From assembly GCA_964242575.1 (NCBI GenBank), contig CAXTCN010000003.1:1-64000 (forward strand): 64,000 nt of DNA, written 5' to 3'. The notes below the pieces were generated by a model, which searched no databases, was not told the origin of the DNA, and worked only from the letters and a program-made list of their open reading frames with translations. This document shows, piece after piece, positions 25,287 through 32,700 of this stretch; the first letter of the stretch is position 1, and each line of letters begins with the position of its first letter. A program made the position numbers and the translations under genes. The stretch comes from JANPPS01 sp964242575. GTDB lineage: Bacteria > Pseudomonadota > Alphaproteobacteria > Acetobacterales > Acetobacteraceae.

Positions 25287-26234
25287 ATGGACGCGCCTGC
25301 CGAGTTCGGGCTGATCGCCCGGCATTTCCGCCCACTGGCTGGGCCGGGCGCCCTGGACTTGCTGGACGACGCCGCCGTGGTGCGCCCGCCGCCCGGAAGG
25401 GAGTTGGTCGTCACCGTGGACGCCATGGTGGAGGGCGTGCATTTCCGGCCGGATGACCCGCCGGACAGCGTTGGCTCGAAGTTGCTGCGCGTCAGCCTGT
25501 CGGACTTGGCGGCCATGGGGGCGACGCCGTGGGCCTACCTGCTGACGGTTTCGGTGCCGCGTTCGACGGCCGAGGACTGGTTCCAGGGCTTTGCCGCCGG
25601 GCTGGCACGGGATCAGGCGGCGTATGGCGTCACGCTGTTGGGCGGGGACACCACGTCCACGCCCGGCCCCATTTCACTTGGCTTGACCCTGATGGGCCAT
25701 GTGGAGCCTGGCGCTGCGCTGCGCCGCGCCGGCGCTGAGGCGGGTGACGAGGTCTGGGTGACCGGCACCATCGGCGACGGCGCGCTCGGCCTCGCGGCCC
25801 TGCAAGGCCGGCTTGATGACCCTACTGACTGGCTGGCGGGCCGCTACCGGCAGCCGCAGCCGCGGTTGGGCATGGCGCTGGCAGGGGTCGTCCACGCCTG
25901 CATGGATGTCTCAGACGGGCTGTTGCAGGACCTGGGCCACCTGTGCCGGGCTGGACGGGTCGGAGCGGACATCGAGGCGGAGCTGGTGCCGCGCTCCGAT
26001 GCTGCGCGTGCGGCCGGTCCGGAGTGGCGGGCGCTGTGCCTTACCGGCGGCGACGACTACGAGCTGTTGCTGGCGGTGTCGCCGGCCCATGCCCCATTGC
26101 TGGTGCGGACCGCTTCGGCGCAGGGCATCTCCGTGACCCGCATCGGCCGGTTCGTACCGGGCAACACGGTCCGCGTTCTTGATGCGACTGGCGCGGCGTT
26201 GCAGTTCGACCGGCCGGGCTGGAGCCACTTTTGA
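25287..26234 (+). CDS. thiL: Thiamine-monophosphate kinase
   Basis: ThiL (315 aa) makes thiamine diphosphate from thiamine monophosphate. Motifs seen are DDAAVV, VDAMVEGVHF, SDLAAMGATP, GGDTTSTPGP and CLTGGDDYELL. The ATG at 25287 (GGCAGG upstream) gives the standard N-terminus; an in-frame upstream start would overlap nusB. It lies 10 nt after nusB and ends 2 nt before the convergent bamE-like stop. A thiL gene following nusB is common. Confidence 0.95.
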   Translation: MDAPAEFGLIARHFRPLAGPGALDLLDDAAVVRPPPGRELVVTVDAMVEGVHFRPDDPPDSVGSKLLRVSLSDLAAMGATPWAYLLTVSVPRSTAEDWFQGFAAGLARDQAAYGVTLLGGDTTSTPGPISLGLTLMGHVEPGAALRRAGAEAGDEVWVTGTIGDGALGLAALQGRLDDPTDWLAGRYRQPQPRLGMALAGVVHACMDVSDGLLQDLGHLCRAGRVGADIEAELVPRSDAARAAGPEWRALCLTGGDDYELLLAVSPAHAPLLVRTASAQGISVTRIGRFVPGNTVRVLDATGAALQFDRPGWSHF

Positions 26235-26236
26235 GC

Positions 26237-26773
26237 TTACAGCCCGGTTTGCGTCGCCCCGCTGCCGCCCGGCGTGACGCGGCCACCGCCAGTGGTGCCG
26301 GGAATGCCTGCGTTGTACTTGCCCACGTTGCCCAGAAGCTGCTGCAAGAACGAGGCTTCGCTACCCGGCGACGGCGTGGACCGGTTCACCACATTCACTG
26401 GCAGGCCATCGTCCTGGTTCAGCCGCTTGACGTCCCGCAGCACCCCGGCCTGGTCAAAGGTCAGCACCGTCACGTCCTGCGCCCTGATGCCGGGCGTGCG
26501 GCCAACGCGGGTCTGGGTCGTTTCGCTGATGTAGATCCAAGTTTTGTCGTCGAACGTGGCCCGCGTGGACGGCGAGCCCAGCAACGCCGTCGCGTCGGCG
26601 CGGGTGGAGGTGCCGGGCACCAGCTCCTTGAGTTGGTCGGCATCGACGCGGTTGCCGCGCACCTGCATTGGCGCCTCGATCACGCTGCAGGCGGATAGCA
26701 AAGCCAGAACGGCTATGAGGGGCGACAGGGTTCGGCGCACGCTGATGTTTCCGTCCTTTGTTAAGCGGGTCAT
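26237..26773 (-). CDS. bamE: BamE/SmpA-like outer-membrane lipoprotein
   Basis: Small lipoprotein (178 aa) of the OmlA/SmpA family, a part of the BAM machine that inserts outer-membrane barrels. A lipoprotein signal ends in the lipobox LSAC (Cys near 29), followed by the family core: LKELVPGTSTRADATALLGSPS (Pro-Gly-x-Ser/Thr turn) and the W-containing WIYISE strand. A Gly/Thr/Pro-rich tail (from about 155) extends beyond the usual domain. ATG 26773 is chosen; ATG 26845 would add 24 residues unlike a signal peptide. It is divergent from the CBP3 gene over 133 bp. Confidence 0.85.
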   Translation of the reverse strand: MTRLTKDGNISVRRTLSPLIAVLALLSACSVIEAPMQVRGNRVDADQLKELVPGTSTRADATALLGSPSTRATFDDKTWIYISETTQTRVGRTPGIRAQDVTVLTFDQAGVLRDVKRLNQDDGLPVNVVNRSTPSPGSEASFLQQLLGNVGKYNAGIPGTTGGGRVTPGGSGATQTGL

Positions 26774-26906
26774 CTTGTCTAGAGCCGCAACGGCGGGGGC
26801 GCATTGATCACGCGGCTTATACACCCACATCCAGTCAGGTGTCATGCCCGGCGAACTGTATCGGTCTGAACGCCAGGCAGCAGTGTTTCAGACAGGACGA
26901 GGCGTC

Positions 26907-27452
26907 ATGGCGTTCCCAAAGTTGTTTGGCCGTAAGCGGCACGAACGCGCTGGTTATGAGCTTTATACGGCCGCGGTAAAGGCGGCGCGGGACCCTTACT
27001 TCTACGGACGGCTCGGCGTCCCGGACACGATGGACGGCCGTTTTGACCTGGTCGGGTTATATGTGTTCCTCGTGATCCATCGCCTGCATGCCGCGTCCAA
27101 GCCGGGCGCTGAGCTCGCGCAGGCGGTGTTCGATGCGATGTTCTCCGACATGGACATGACGCTGCGCGAGATCGGCGTCGGCGATATGACGGTCGGTAAG
27201 AAGGTGAAGGCGATGTGGGAGGCGTTCCATGGCCGTTCCAGCGCCTATGCCAGTGCTTTGGAGGCCGGGGACGCCGCAGCGTTGGCCACGGCGATCGCGC
27301 GCAACGTGTGGCGTGGCGGAGAGGCGGACCACAATGCGCAGGCTCTGGCGAACCTGGCCATCAGCCAAAGCCGGCACCTTGCGGCGCAGCCGATTGAGGC
27401 GCTCCTGGCGGGGCAGGTCAGCTTCGAGCCTCCGGTCGCGGCGGCTGCGTGA
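26907..27452 (+). CDS. Ubiquinol-cytochrome c chaperone (CBP3 family)
   Basis: CBP3/UQCC1-like protein of 181 aa that in mitochondria assists cytochrome b synthesis and assembly of the bc1 complex; bacterial members are less studied. The family pattern is recognised in AARDPYFYGRLGVPDTMDGRFDLV, then FDAMFSDMDMTLREIGVGDM and KKVKAMWEAFHGR. The ATG at 26907 has AGGACGAGG upstream and gives the standard N-terminus. The stop overlaps the DUF177 start (TGATG). Its presence implies a bc1-type respiratory chain. Confidence 0.9.
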   Translation: MAFPKLFGRKRHERAGYELYTAAVKAARDPYFYGRLGVPDTMDGRFDLVGLYVFLVIHRLHAASKPGAELAQAVFDAMFSDMDMTLREIGVGDMTVGKKVKAMWEAFHGRSSAYASALEAGDAAALATAIARNVWRGGEADHNAQALANLAISQSRHLAAQPIEALLAGQVSFEPPVAAAA

Positions 27453-27943
27453 TGGAGCTGCACCGCCCGATTTCGCTCGACCGCATTGGGGCGCACGGAT
27501 CGGACTTCGAGGCCACGGCCAAGCCGGACGAGCTTGAGGCGATTGCCCGCCGGCTTGGGGTGCCGTCGGTGCATCGGCTTCATGCGACGTTCCGGGTACG
27601 CCGCGTGGGCGCTGCGTTGTTCGAAGCCCACGGCACGCTGCGCTCCGCCGTGGAGCAGGTTTGCGTGGTCTCGCTGGATGCGTTCGTGCAGGACGTCGCA
27701 GAGGCGTTCCTGGTGCACTTCGTTCCGGCTGGGACCGAGGATGACGAGCCCGAGCCAGACTCGGTCGATCAAATCCCGTACGAGGGCAGCGCCATCGACC
27801 TCGGCGAGGCGACGGTCGAGCAGCTCGCTCTCGTGCTCGATCCCTATCCGCGCAAGCCCGGCGCATCCTTGGGTGAGATTGAAGACGGGAACCTGTCCGG
27901 TCCGTTCGCCGCCCTGACTGGACTGCGGGCGCGGCCGACGTAG
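27452..27943 (+). CDS. DUF177 (YceD-like) protein
   Basis: YceD/DUF177 family protein of 163 aa, usually encoded just before rpmF. The family core is visible in the strand region FRVRRVGAALFEAHGTLRSAVEQVCVVSLD and the C-terminal EQLALVLDPYPRKPG motif. Bacterial homologues are associated with 23S rRNA accumulation; a role in ribosome assembly is the working view, not shown here. The cysteine-rich variant motif is reduced to one Cys. The start is ATG 27452 overlapping the CBP3 stop; a GTG three bases earlier is also possible. Confidence 0.88.
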   Translation: MELHRPISLDRIGAHGSDFEATAKPDELEAIARRLGVPSVHRLHATFRVRRVGAALFEAHGTLRSAVEQVCVVSLDAFVQDVAEAFLVHFVPAGTEDDEPEPDSVDQIPYEGSAIDLGEATVEQLALVLDPYPRKPGASLGEIEDGNLSGPFAALTGLRARPT

Positions 27944-27953
27944 CTCGTGTTGC

Positions 27954-27982
27954 TTGCAGTGGGTTGCCGGCTCTGCTAGACG
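27954..27982 (+). promoter_or_regulatory. Putative promoter of rpmF-plsX-fabH
   Basis: The -35 TTGCAG (27954-27959) and -10 TAGACG (27977-27982) are 17 nt apart. The predicted start near 27989 gives a leader of about 73 nt before rpmF. The site sits just past the DUF177 stop, so rpmF can be transcribed separately. Confidence 0.4.
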
Positions 27983-28061
27983 CGACGGCTCACGATCACA
28001 CGCTAGGCGCCGCACCTACCAGTGGCACGCCGTTGCAATTTGCCCGGAGGGGCACAGTCCC

Positions 28062-28265
28062 ATGGCCGTTCCTAAGAAAAAGACGTCCCCGTCCCGTCGC
28101 GGGATGCGTCGCAGCCATGATGCGCTGCGGACCGAGGCGCACGCCGAGTGCTCGAATTGCGGCGAGCTCAAGCGCCCGCATCACCTGTGCAGCCATTGCG
28201 GGCACTATGACGGCCGCGAGGTTATTGCCGCTGGCAAGGCGCTGAAGGGCGCAGTTCGGGTCTGA
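28062..28265 (+). CDS. rpmF: 50S ribosomal protein L32
   Basis: Ribosomal protein L32 (67 aa). It starts MAVPKKKTSPSRRGMRRSHDAL, the universal L32 opening, and carries the zinc ribbon pair CSNCG and CSHCG, so this is the zinc-binding (C+) form. The real ATG has GGAGGGG about 9 nt upstream; longer upstream starts in this frame are rejected. The order DUF177-rpmF-plsX-fabH is conserved in many bacteria. Confidence 0.97.
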   Translation: MAVPKKKTSPSRRGMRRSHDALRTEAHAECSNCGELKRPHHLCSHCGHYDGREVIAAGKALKGAVRV

Positions 28266-28305
28266 CGCCTACGCCCATGCCGTCCATTCCCGCAAGGATG
28301 GTCGC

Positions 28306-29418
28306 TTGAGCGACCCAACTGCCCCGGCATCCCCCTTAGGCCTAGTGCCCCCCGTTGCAGCCGCCTCGGTCCCATTCACCTTGGCAATCGATGCGATGGG
28401 CGGTGACTACGCGCCTGACGCAGTGCTGGACGGCATCGCAATCGCGTCCGAGCGGCACCCCGGCGCGCGCTTCTTGCTGGTAGGCGACGAGGCGCGGATT
28501 GCGCCGATGGTGGCGGCGCGCAAGCGCGTCCAAGGTTGCTGCACGCTGCGCCACGCCCCGATGGCGGTTTCTAGCGATATGAAGCCGACCGCGGCGTTGC
28601 GGGTGCGCAACTCCTCTATGCGGCTCGCCATTGACGCCGTGGCTGCTGGTGAGGCGTCCGGGGTGGTGTCCGCCGGCAACACGGGCGCGCTCATGGCGCT
28701 GGCCATCATCGTCATCAAGACATTGCCGGGCATCGACCGCCCGGCGCTGGCGGCCATCGGGCCGTCGGCGCGTGGCGACGTGGTCATGCTGGACCTGGGC
28801 GCCAACGTGCAGTGCGATGCGCGCAACCTCGTGCAGTTCGCCGTGCTGGGCGACGTGTTCGCCCGCACGGTGCTCGGCCTGCCGGCGCCGACCATCGGTC
28901 TGATGAACGTGGGTTCGGAGGAGTTGAAGGGCGACGAACGGGTAAGGCAGGCGGCCGAGATTTTGCGCATGAGTCACATCGGGCCGCAGTTCCATGGCTT
29001 CGTCGAGGGCAATGACATCGCGGCCGGGACAACCGATGTCATCGTGACGGACGGCTTCACCGGCAACGTGGCGCTGAAAACGGCGGAGGGCGCCCTGCGG
29101 TTGGTGGGCGACTTGTTGAAGCAGATTTTCCGCAGTAGCTGGGCAGCTCGGCTGGGTTATCTCCTGGCCAAACCCGGTCTCGACCGGATGCGGGTTTGGC
29201 TCGATCCGCGCCGCTACAACGGCGCTGTCATGCTCGGCTTGAACGGCGTCGTGGTGAAGTCGCATGGCAGCACGGACGCCGAGCAGTTCGCGCATGCGAT
29301 TGACGTGGCGATGGACATGGTGGTGCACCGCTTCAACGACAAAATTCGCGAGGGCCTGGCGCGGATCGAGAGCTTGCCTGTGCCAGGGCGGGATGGCCCG
29401 GTGCTGGTAGCCGTCTGA
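28306..29418 (+). CDS. plsX: Phosphate acyltransferase PlsX
   Basis: PlsX (370 aa) makes acyl-phosphate from acyl-ACP for phospholipid synthesis. Visible motifs are LAIDAMGGDYAP, VSAGNTGALMA, LDLGANVQCDARNLVQFA and VTDGFTGNVALKT. The start is a TTG at 28306 with AAGGAT upstream; no ATG is suitably placed. The N-terminal 25 residues are a poorly conserved Pro/Ala-rich lead-in. Its stop overlaps the fabH ATG by one base. Confidence 0.95.
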   Translation: MSDPTAPASPLGLVPPVAAASVPFTLAIDAMGGDYAPDAVLDGIAIASERHPGARFLLVGDEARIAPMVAARKRVQGCCTLRHAPMAVSSDMKPTAALRVRNSSMRLAIDAVAAGEASGVVSAGNTGALMALAIIVIKTLPGIDRPALAAIGPSARGDVVMLDLGANVQCDARNLVQFAVLGDVFARTVLGLPAPTIGLMNVGSEELKGDERVRQAAEILRMSHIGPQFHGFVEGNDIAAGTTDVIVTDGFTGNVALKTAEGALRLVGDLLKQIFRSSWAARLGYLLAKPGLDRMRVWLDPRRYNGAVMLGLNGVVVKSHGSTDAEQFAHAIDVAMDMVVHRFNDKIREGLARIESLPVPGRDGPVLVAV

Positions 29419-30377
29419 TGGTGCGGTCTTATATTGCAGGACTAGGTGGTTACCTGCCGTCCCGTGTTGTCACGAATGACAAGTTGTCGCAGACGCTCGA
29501 CACCACGGACGCTTGGATTTTCGAGCGCACCGGCATTCGGCAACGCCACATCGCTGCTGCCCACGAGACATGCGCCCACATGGGAGCGCAGGCGGCAGCG
29601 GCGGCGCTCGCGGACGCTGGATGCGGGGCACAGGACGTGGACGCCATTATCCTGGCGACCGCCACCCCGGACCAAGCCTTCCCGGCATCCGCGTTGCGCG
29701 TGCAGGCGGAACTGGGGGTCACGCGCGGCTTCGGGTTCGACCTGTCGGCCGCATGCAGCGGCTTTGTTTATGGCCTATCGGTCGCGGACGCGATGGTACG
29801 GGCCAACCAGGCGTCGGGCGTGCTGGTGATCGGCAGCGAGGTTTACTCGCGCATCGTGGATTGGTCCGACCGGGGCACTTGCGTGCTGTTCGGCGACGGC
29901 GCCGGGGCGGCGTTCCTGCGGCGTGGCGATGAACTCGGCCGTGGCGTGCTGTCCACTCACTTGCACGCGCAGGGCACGCTAGGAGACTTGCTGTACGTGG
30001 ACGGCGCGGTCGGCCGTGCGGACCGGCCCGGGCACCTGGTGATGAACGGCCGCGAGGTGTTCCGCCACGCTGTCGCCAAGCTCGCGGCGGTGGTTGACGA
30101 GGCATTGCTGGCGAACGGGCTGACGCACGCGGACGTGGACTGGCTGGTGCCGCACCAGGCGAACCTGCGCATCATTGAGGCGATGGGCCGCAAGCTGCAT
30201 CTGCCGCCGGAGCGGGTGGTGGTGACGGTGGACCGGCACGCCAACACGTCCGCCGCATCCATTCCGCTGGCGTTGGTGGAAGCCTACGCCGACGGACGGA
30301 TCAAGCGGGGCGACCTGGTGTTGATGGAGGCGCTTGGGGGGGGCATGACGTGGGGGTCGGCGCTGGTGCGCATGTAG
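29418..30377 (+). CDS. fabH: Beta-ketoacyl-ACP synthase III
   Basis: FabH (319 aa) starts fatty acid synthesis by condensing acetyl-CoA with malonyl-ACP. The catalytic triad is visible: Cys in AACSGF (near 113), His in VPHQANLRI (near 245) and Asn in HANTSAASIP (near 275). Length is normal. It is translationally coupled to plsX. ihfA follows after 87 bp with its own likely promoter. Confidence 0.97.
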   Translation: MVRSYIAGLGGYLPSRVVTNDKLSQTLDTTDAWIFERTGIRQRHIAAAHETCAHMGAQAAAAALADAGCGAQDVDAIILATATPDQAFPASALRVQAELGVTRGFGFDLSAACSGFVYGLSVADAMVRANQASGVLVIGSEVYSRIVDWSDRGTCVLFGDGAGAAFLRRGDELGRGVLSTHLHAQGTLGDLLYVDGAVGRADRPGHLVMNGREVFRHAVAKLAAVVDEALLANGLTHADVDWLVPHQANLRIIEAMGRKLHLPPERVVVTVDRHANTSAASIPLALVEAYADGRIKRGDLVLMEALGGGMTWGSALVRM

Positions 30378-30414
30378 GCCATTTTTGCCACAGCCGCGTT
30401 GTAAATTGTTTAAG

Positions 30415-30434
30415 GTCAAGGGCATTTCCTTGAC
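30415..30434. promoter_or_regulatory. Inverted repeat upstream of ihfA
   Basis: GTCAAGG (30415-30421) and CCTTGAC (30428-30434) form a perfect 7-bp inverted repeat around GCATTT. The right arm overlaps the predicted -35 element of ihfA, so it may be an operator; alternatively it is a weak hairpin after fabH, but no T-tract follows. Confidence 0.4.
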
Positions 30435-30458
30435 GCCTATGGACCGCGTGCGTACCGT
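30430..30458 (+). promoter_or_regulatory. Putative promoter of ihfA
   Basis: The -35 TTGACG (30430-30435) and a weak -10 TACCGT (30453-30458) are 17 nt apart. The predicted start would fall at about 30465, the A of the ihfA ATG; no Shine-Dalgarno precedes that ATG, which together suggest a leaderless mRNA. Confidence 0.35.
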
Positions 30459-30464
30459 GCCGTC

Positions 30465-30779
30465 ATGAGTACTGTGACCCGGGCGCAACTGGCGGAGACC
30501 ATCTACTCGCAGGTTGGACTGTCCCGTAACGATTCTGCGGATTTGCTTGAGACGGTGCTGGAGCGGATGTCCCAGGCGCTCGAGGCAGGCGACTCAGTCA
30601 AGATTAGTGGGTTCGGAACGTTCTCCGTGCGGCAAAAAGGCCGCCGTGTTGGCCGCAATCCTAAGACCGGCATCGAAGTGCCCATCCTGCCACGCCGCGT
30701 GTTGACCTTTCGTCCGAGCCAGGTGCTCAAGGCGCACGTCAATGGAACCTCAGTTCCCGCCGTAGATGATGAGGGTTAA
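30465..30779 (+). CDS. ihfA: Integration host factor subunit alpha
   Basis: IHF-alpha (104 aa), a DNA-bending architectural protein that works as a heterodimer with IhfB. The HU/IHF fold is complete: helical N-terminus (VTRAQLAETIYSQVGLSRNDSADLLETVLE), KISGFGTFSVR, the DNA-binding arm with GRNPKTGIEVPILPRRV and the closing FRPSQVLKAHVNG. Lys/Arg residues and the intercalating Pro (EVPI) are kept. It has its own likely promoter, and a MerR-type gene follows after 9 nt, a common pair downstream of fabH. Confidence 0.95.
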   Translation: MSTVTRAQLAETIYSQVGLSRNDSADLLETVLERMSQALEAGDSVKISGFGTFSVRQKGRRVGRNPKTGIEVPILPRRVLTFRPSQVLKAHVNGTSVPAVDDEG

Positions 30780-30788
30780 CCAGGGCGC

Positions 30789-31310
30789 ATGAGCACGAAC
30801 CTCGATGTTGCGCCCGAGCCGCCGGAAGGTGAAGGCGGGCGTCCGAAGGCCAAAAAGGCCCCGAACGCGTTTCGCACGATTTCGGAAGTCGCCGACGAGC
30901 TGCATATTCCGCAGCACGTCCTGCGATTCTGGGAGACCAAGTTCCCACAAATTAAACCGCTTAAGCGGGGAGGCGGACGGCGCTATTATCGTCCGGACGA
31001 CATCGGCCTGCTGCGCCGTATTTCGGACTTGCTGTATATTGAGGGCTACACCATCAAGGGCGTGCAGCGCCTGTTGCGTGACGGAGGTGGCCAGTTGTCC
31101 GAAGATATACCGCCAGCCACCCCGGCCGAACGCGCCGCCGCGGAAGCTGAGCGTGCCGAGCGGGTAGAAATCGATAACGCCGTGGCCGAGCCGCTCGACG
31201 TTGCAGCCGATGCCATCGACCCGGACGCCGCCCTGGAAATTGAGCGTCTCCGGATGTTGCTGCGCCACACGCTTGACGAACTCGTGGCATTGCGGGCGTT
31301 GCTGCGGTAA
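30789..31310 (+). CDS. MerR family transcriptional regulator
   Basis: MerR-type regulator of 173 aa. The N-terminal winged helix is clear (FRTISEVADELHIPQHVLRFWETKFPQIKPLKR, then GRRYYRPDDIGLLRRI), followed by IEGYTIKGVQRLLRDGG. The C-terminal half is acidic, Ala-rich and likely helical for dimerisation, with no cysteine or drug-binding domain, so the effector is unknown. This class regularly follows ihfA in proteobacteria; its targets are not established. It starts 9 nt after ihfA. Confidence 0.9.
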   Translation: MSTNLDVAPEPPEGEGGRPKAKKAPNAFRTISEVADELHIPQHVLRFWETKFPQIKPLKRGGGRRYYRPDDIGLLRRISDLLYIEGYTIKGVQRLLRDGGGQLSEDIPPATPAERAAAEAERAERVEIDNAVAEPLDVAADAIDPDAALEIERLRMLLRHTLDELVALRALLR

Positions 31311-31318
31311 TCCGTGCG

Positions 31319-31347
31319 TTGCGGCTTGTAGCGTGTCCTGCTATCTG
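31319..31347 (+). promoter_or_regulatory. Putative promoter of tRNA-Pro
   Basis: The -35 TTGCGG (31319-31324) and -10 TATCTG (31342-31347) are 17 nt apart, with a predicted start about 4 nt before the tRNA. It lies between the merR stop and the tRNA gene. Confidence 0.45.
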
Positions 31348-31357
31348 GGCGTCGTGT

Positions 31358-31434
31358 CGGAGCGTAGCGCAGCCTGGTAGCGCATCAGTCTGGGGGACTG
31401 AGGGTCGTGGGTTCGAATCCCGCCGCTCCGACCA
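31358..31434 (+). tRNA. tRNA-Pro (anticodon GGG)
   Basis: A 77-nt gene with acceptor arms CGGAGCG/CGCTCCG, D-arm GCGCAGCCTGGTAGCGC, anticodon loop CTGGGGG in a TCAGT/ACTGA stem, T-loop TTCGAAT, and an encoded ACCA end (31431-31434). The anticodon is GGG, reading CCC and CCU proline codons. Confidence 0.96.
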
Positions 31435-31446
31435 TCCAGGGCCGCC

Positions 31447-32583
31447 TCAGGCCGGGATTAGCAGCGACACCACGGCCTGAGCTGCAATGCCTTCGCCGCG
31501 CCCGGTAAAGCCCAGGCGCTCGCTCGTGGTCGCCTTGACCGAGACACGGCCCGGCCCAGTCCCCAACATGGCGGTGATCCGGTCCTGCATGGCCGCCGCG
31601 TGCGGGGTGATTTTGGGCTGCTCGCAGATCAGCGTCACGTCCGCGTTAACCAGCGTTCCCCTGCGTGCCGCGATCCGGCCAGCGGCGTGGGCGACGAAAC
31701 GCGCGCTGTCCGCGTCCTTCCAAGTTGCCTCAGAGGGTGGGAAGTGGCGGCCAATGTCTCCCTCCGCCAGTGCGCCGTAAATGGCGTCGCACAGCGCATG
31801 CAATCCAACGTCAGCATCCGAGTGGCCAGAAAGGCCCTGATTGTGTTCGATTCTAACTCCGCATAGCCATAACGGCCGGCCGGTTTCCAGGACATGCACA
31901 TCATAGCCGATCCCAACCCTTGGCTGCAGGGCTGGAGCCAGCACGCGCTCGAGCCGCACGAGGTCCTCCGGGAAGGTGAGCTTGATGTTGTCGTCCGAGC
32001 CGGGCACCAACCCAACATCGAGGCCGGCTGCTTCTAGTAAGGCGGCGTCGTCGGTGGCGCTGCCTGTGCCTGCGTGGCTCCGGTGCAAGCGCAGCAGGGT
32101 ATCGAACCGGAATGCCTGCGGCGTCTGCGCCCGGTATAGCCCATCCCGCGAAACAGTTTCGATAATTCGTCCGCCAGCCGCCCGCTTCAGGGTATCGGCG
32201 ACGGCCACTGCTGGTATTGCTCCGTGGTGGTGCTCAAGCTGCGTCAGCAACGCCGTGACGGTGCCGGCTGGGAAGAACGGGCGCGCGGCGTCATGCACCA
32301 GCACCACGTCCGGCGCATGGGACAGCAACGCCTCTAAGCCGGCGCGCACGCTGTCCTGCCGGGCATGGCCACCGGGGACGATGGGCAAGTGATCCAGGCC
32401 TTGCAACACCGGCTCCAACAGCTCAGCGTCTCCAATAGGCTGCAGCAGCATCACATGCGGCAGCAGCGCTAAGGCAGCCTGGCGCACCACTGGCTGCCCG
32501 GCGACGTTAACGACTTGCTTAGGCTGGGCCGACCCGAACCGGGTACCGAACCCGGCCGCAACAAGGATGGCAGCGACACGCAT
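31447..32583 (-). CDS. ispDF: Bifunctional IspD/IspF enzyme
   Basis: Fusion of two enzymes of the MEP isoprenoid pathway (378 aa). The N-terminal 2-C-methyl-D-erythritol 4-phosphate cytidylyltransferase (to about 222) has AAILVAAGFGTRFG, VHDAARPF and TPQAFRF. The C-terminal 2,4-cyclodiphosphate synthase has the zinc motif GIGYDVH (Asp and His), GHSDADVGLHALCDAIYGA and KATTSERLGFTGRGEG. The fusion is frequent in alphaproteobacteria. ATG 32583 is chosen as the family start; ATG 32595 adds four residues. It is divergent from dusB. Confidence 0.96.
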   Translation of the reverse strand: MRVAAILVAAGFGTRFGSAQPKQVVNVAGQPVVRQAALALLPHVMLLQPIGDAELLEPVLQGLDHLPIVPGGHARQDSVRAGLEALLSHAPDVVLVHDAARPFFPAGTVTALLTQLEHHHGAIPAVAVADTLKRAAGGRIIETVSRDGLYRAQTPQAFRFDTLLRLHRSHAGTGSATDDAALLEAAGLDVGLVPGSDDNIKLTFPEDLVRLERVLAPALQPRVGIGYDVHVLETGRPLWLCGVRIEHNQGLSGHSDADVGLHALCDAIYGALAEGDIGRHFPPSEATWKDADSARFVAHAAGRIAARRGTLVNADVTLICEQPKITPHAAAMQDRITAMLGTGPGRVSVKATTSERLGFTGRGEGIAAQAVVSLLIPA

Positions 32584-32665
32584 GGGAGAATGCAATGGAC
32601 AGTGTGCCCATCGCCGTCAAGCCACGCCCGTCATCAACGGAAAGCGCCGCGTGAGCGTACAGTGA

Positions 32666-32694
32666 TTGCACCGGGAACGCTGGCCGCCTAGTTT
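32666..32694 (+). promoter_or_regulatory. Putative promoter of dusB-ntrBC-ntrYX
   Basis: The -35 TTGCAC (32666-32671) and weak -10 TAGTTT (32689-32694) are 17 nt apart. The predicted start is at about 32701, the first base of the dusB ATG; with no Shine-Dalgarno in front, a leaderless transcript is possible. Confidence 0.3.
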
Positions 32695-32700
32695 GCTCAA

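Noticed and set aside
23938..25335. 465-residue minus-strand frame over ribBX-ribH-nusB
   Set aside because: It crosses several well-supported genes on the other strand and is dominated by Arg, Pro and Ala repeats typical of antisense high-GC frames.
28023..28037. Sequence resembling a sigma54 promoter (TGGCACG then TTGCA) before rpmF
   Set aside because: Only 9 nt separate the GG and GC elements; sigma54 promoters need 10. A one-base deletion is known to abolish activity, and ribosomal protein genes are not expected to use sigma54.
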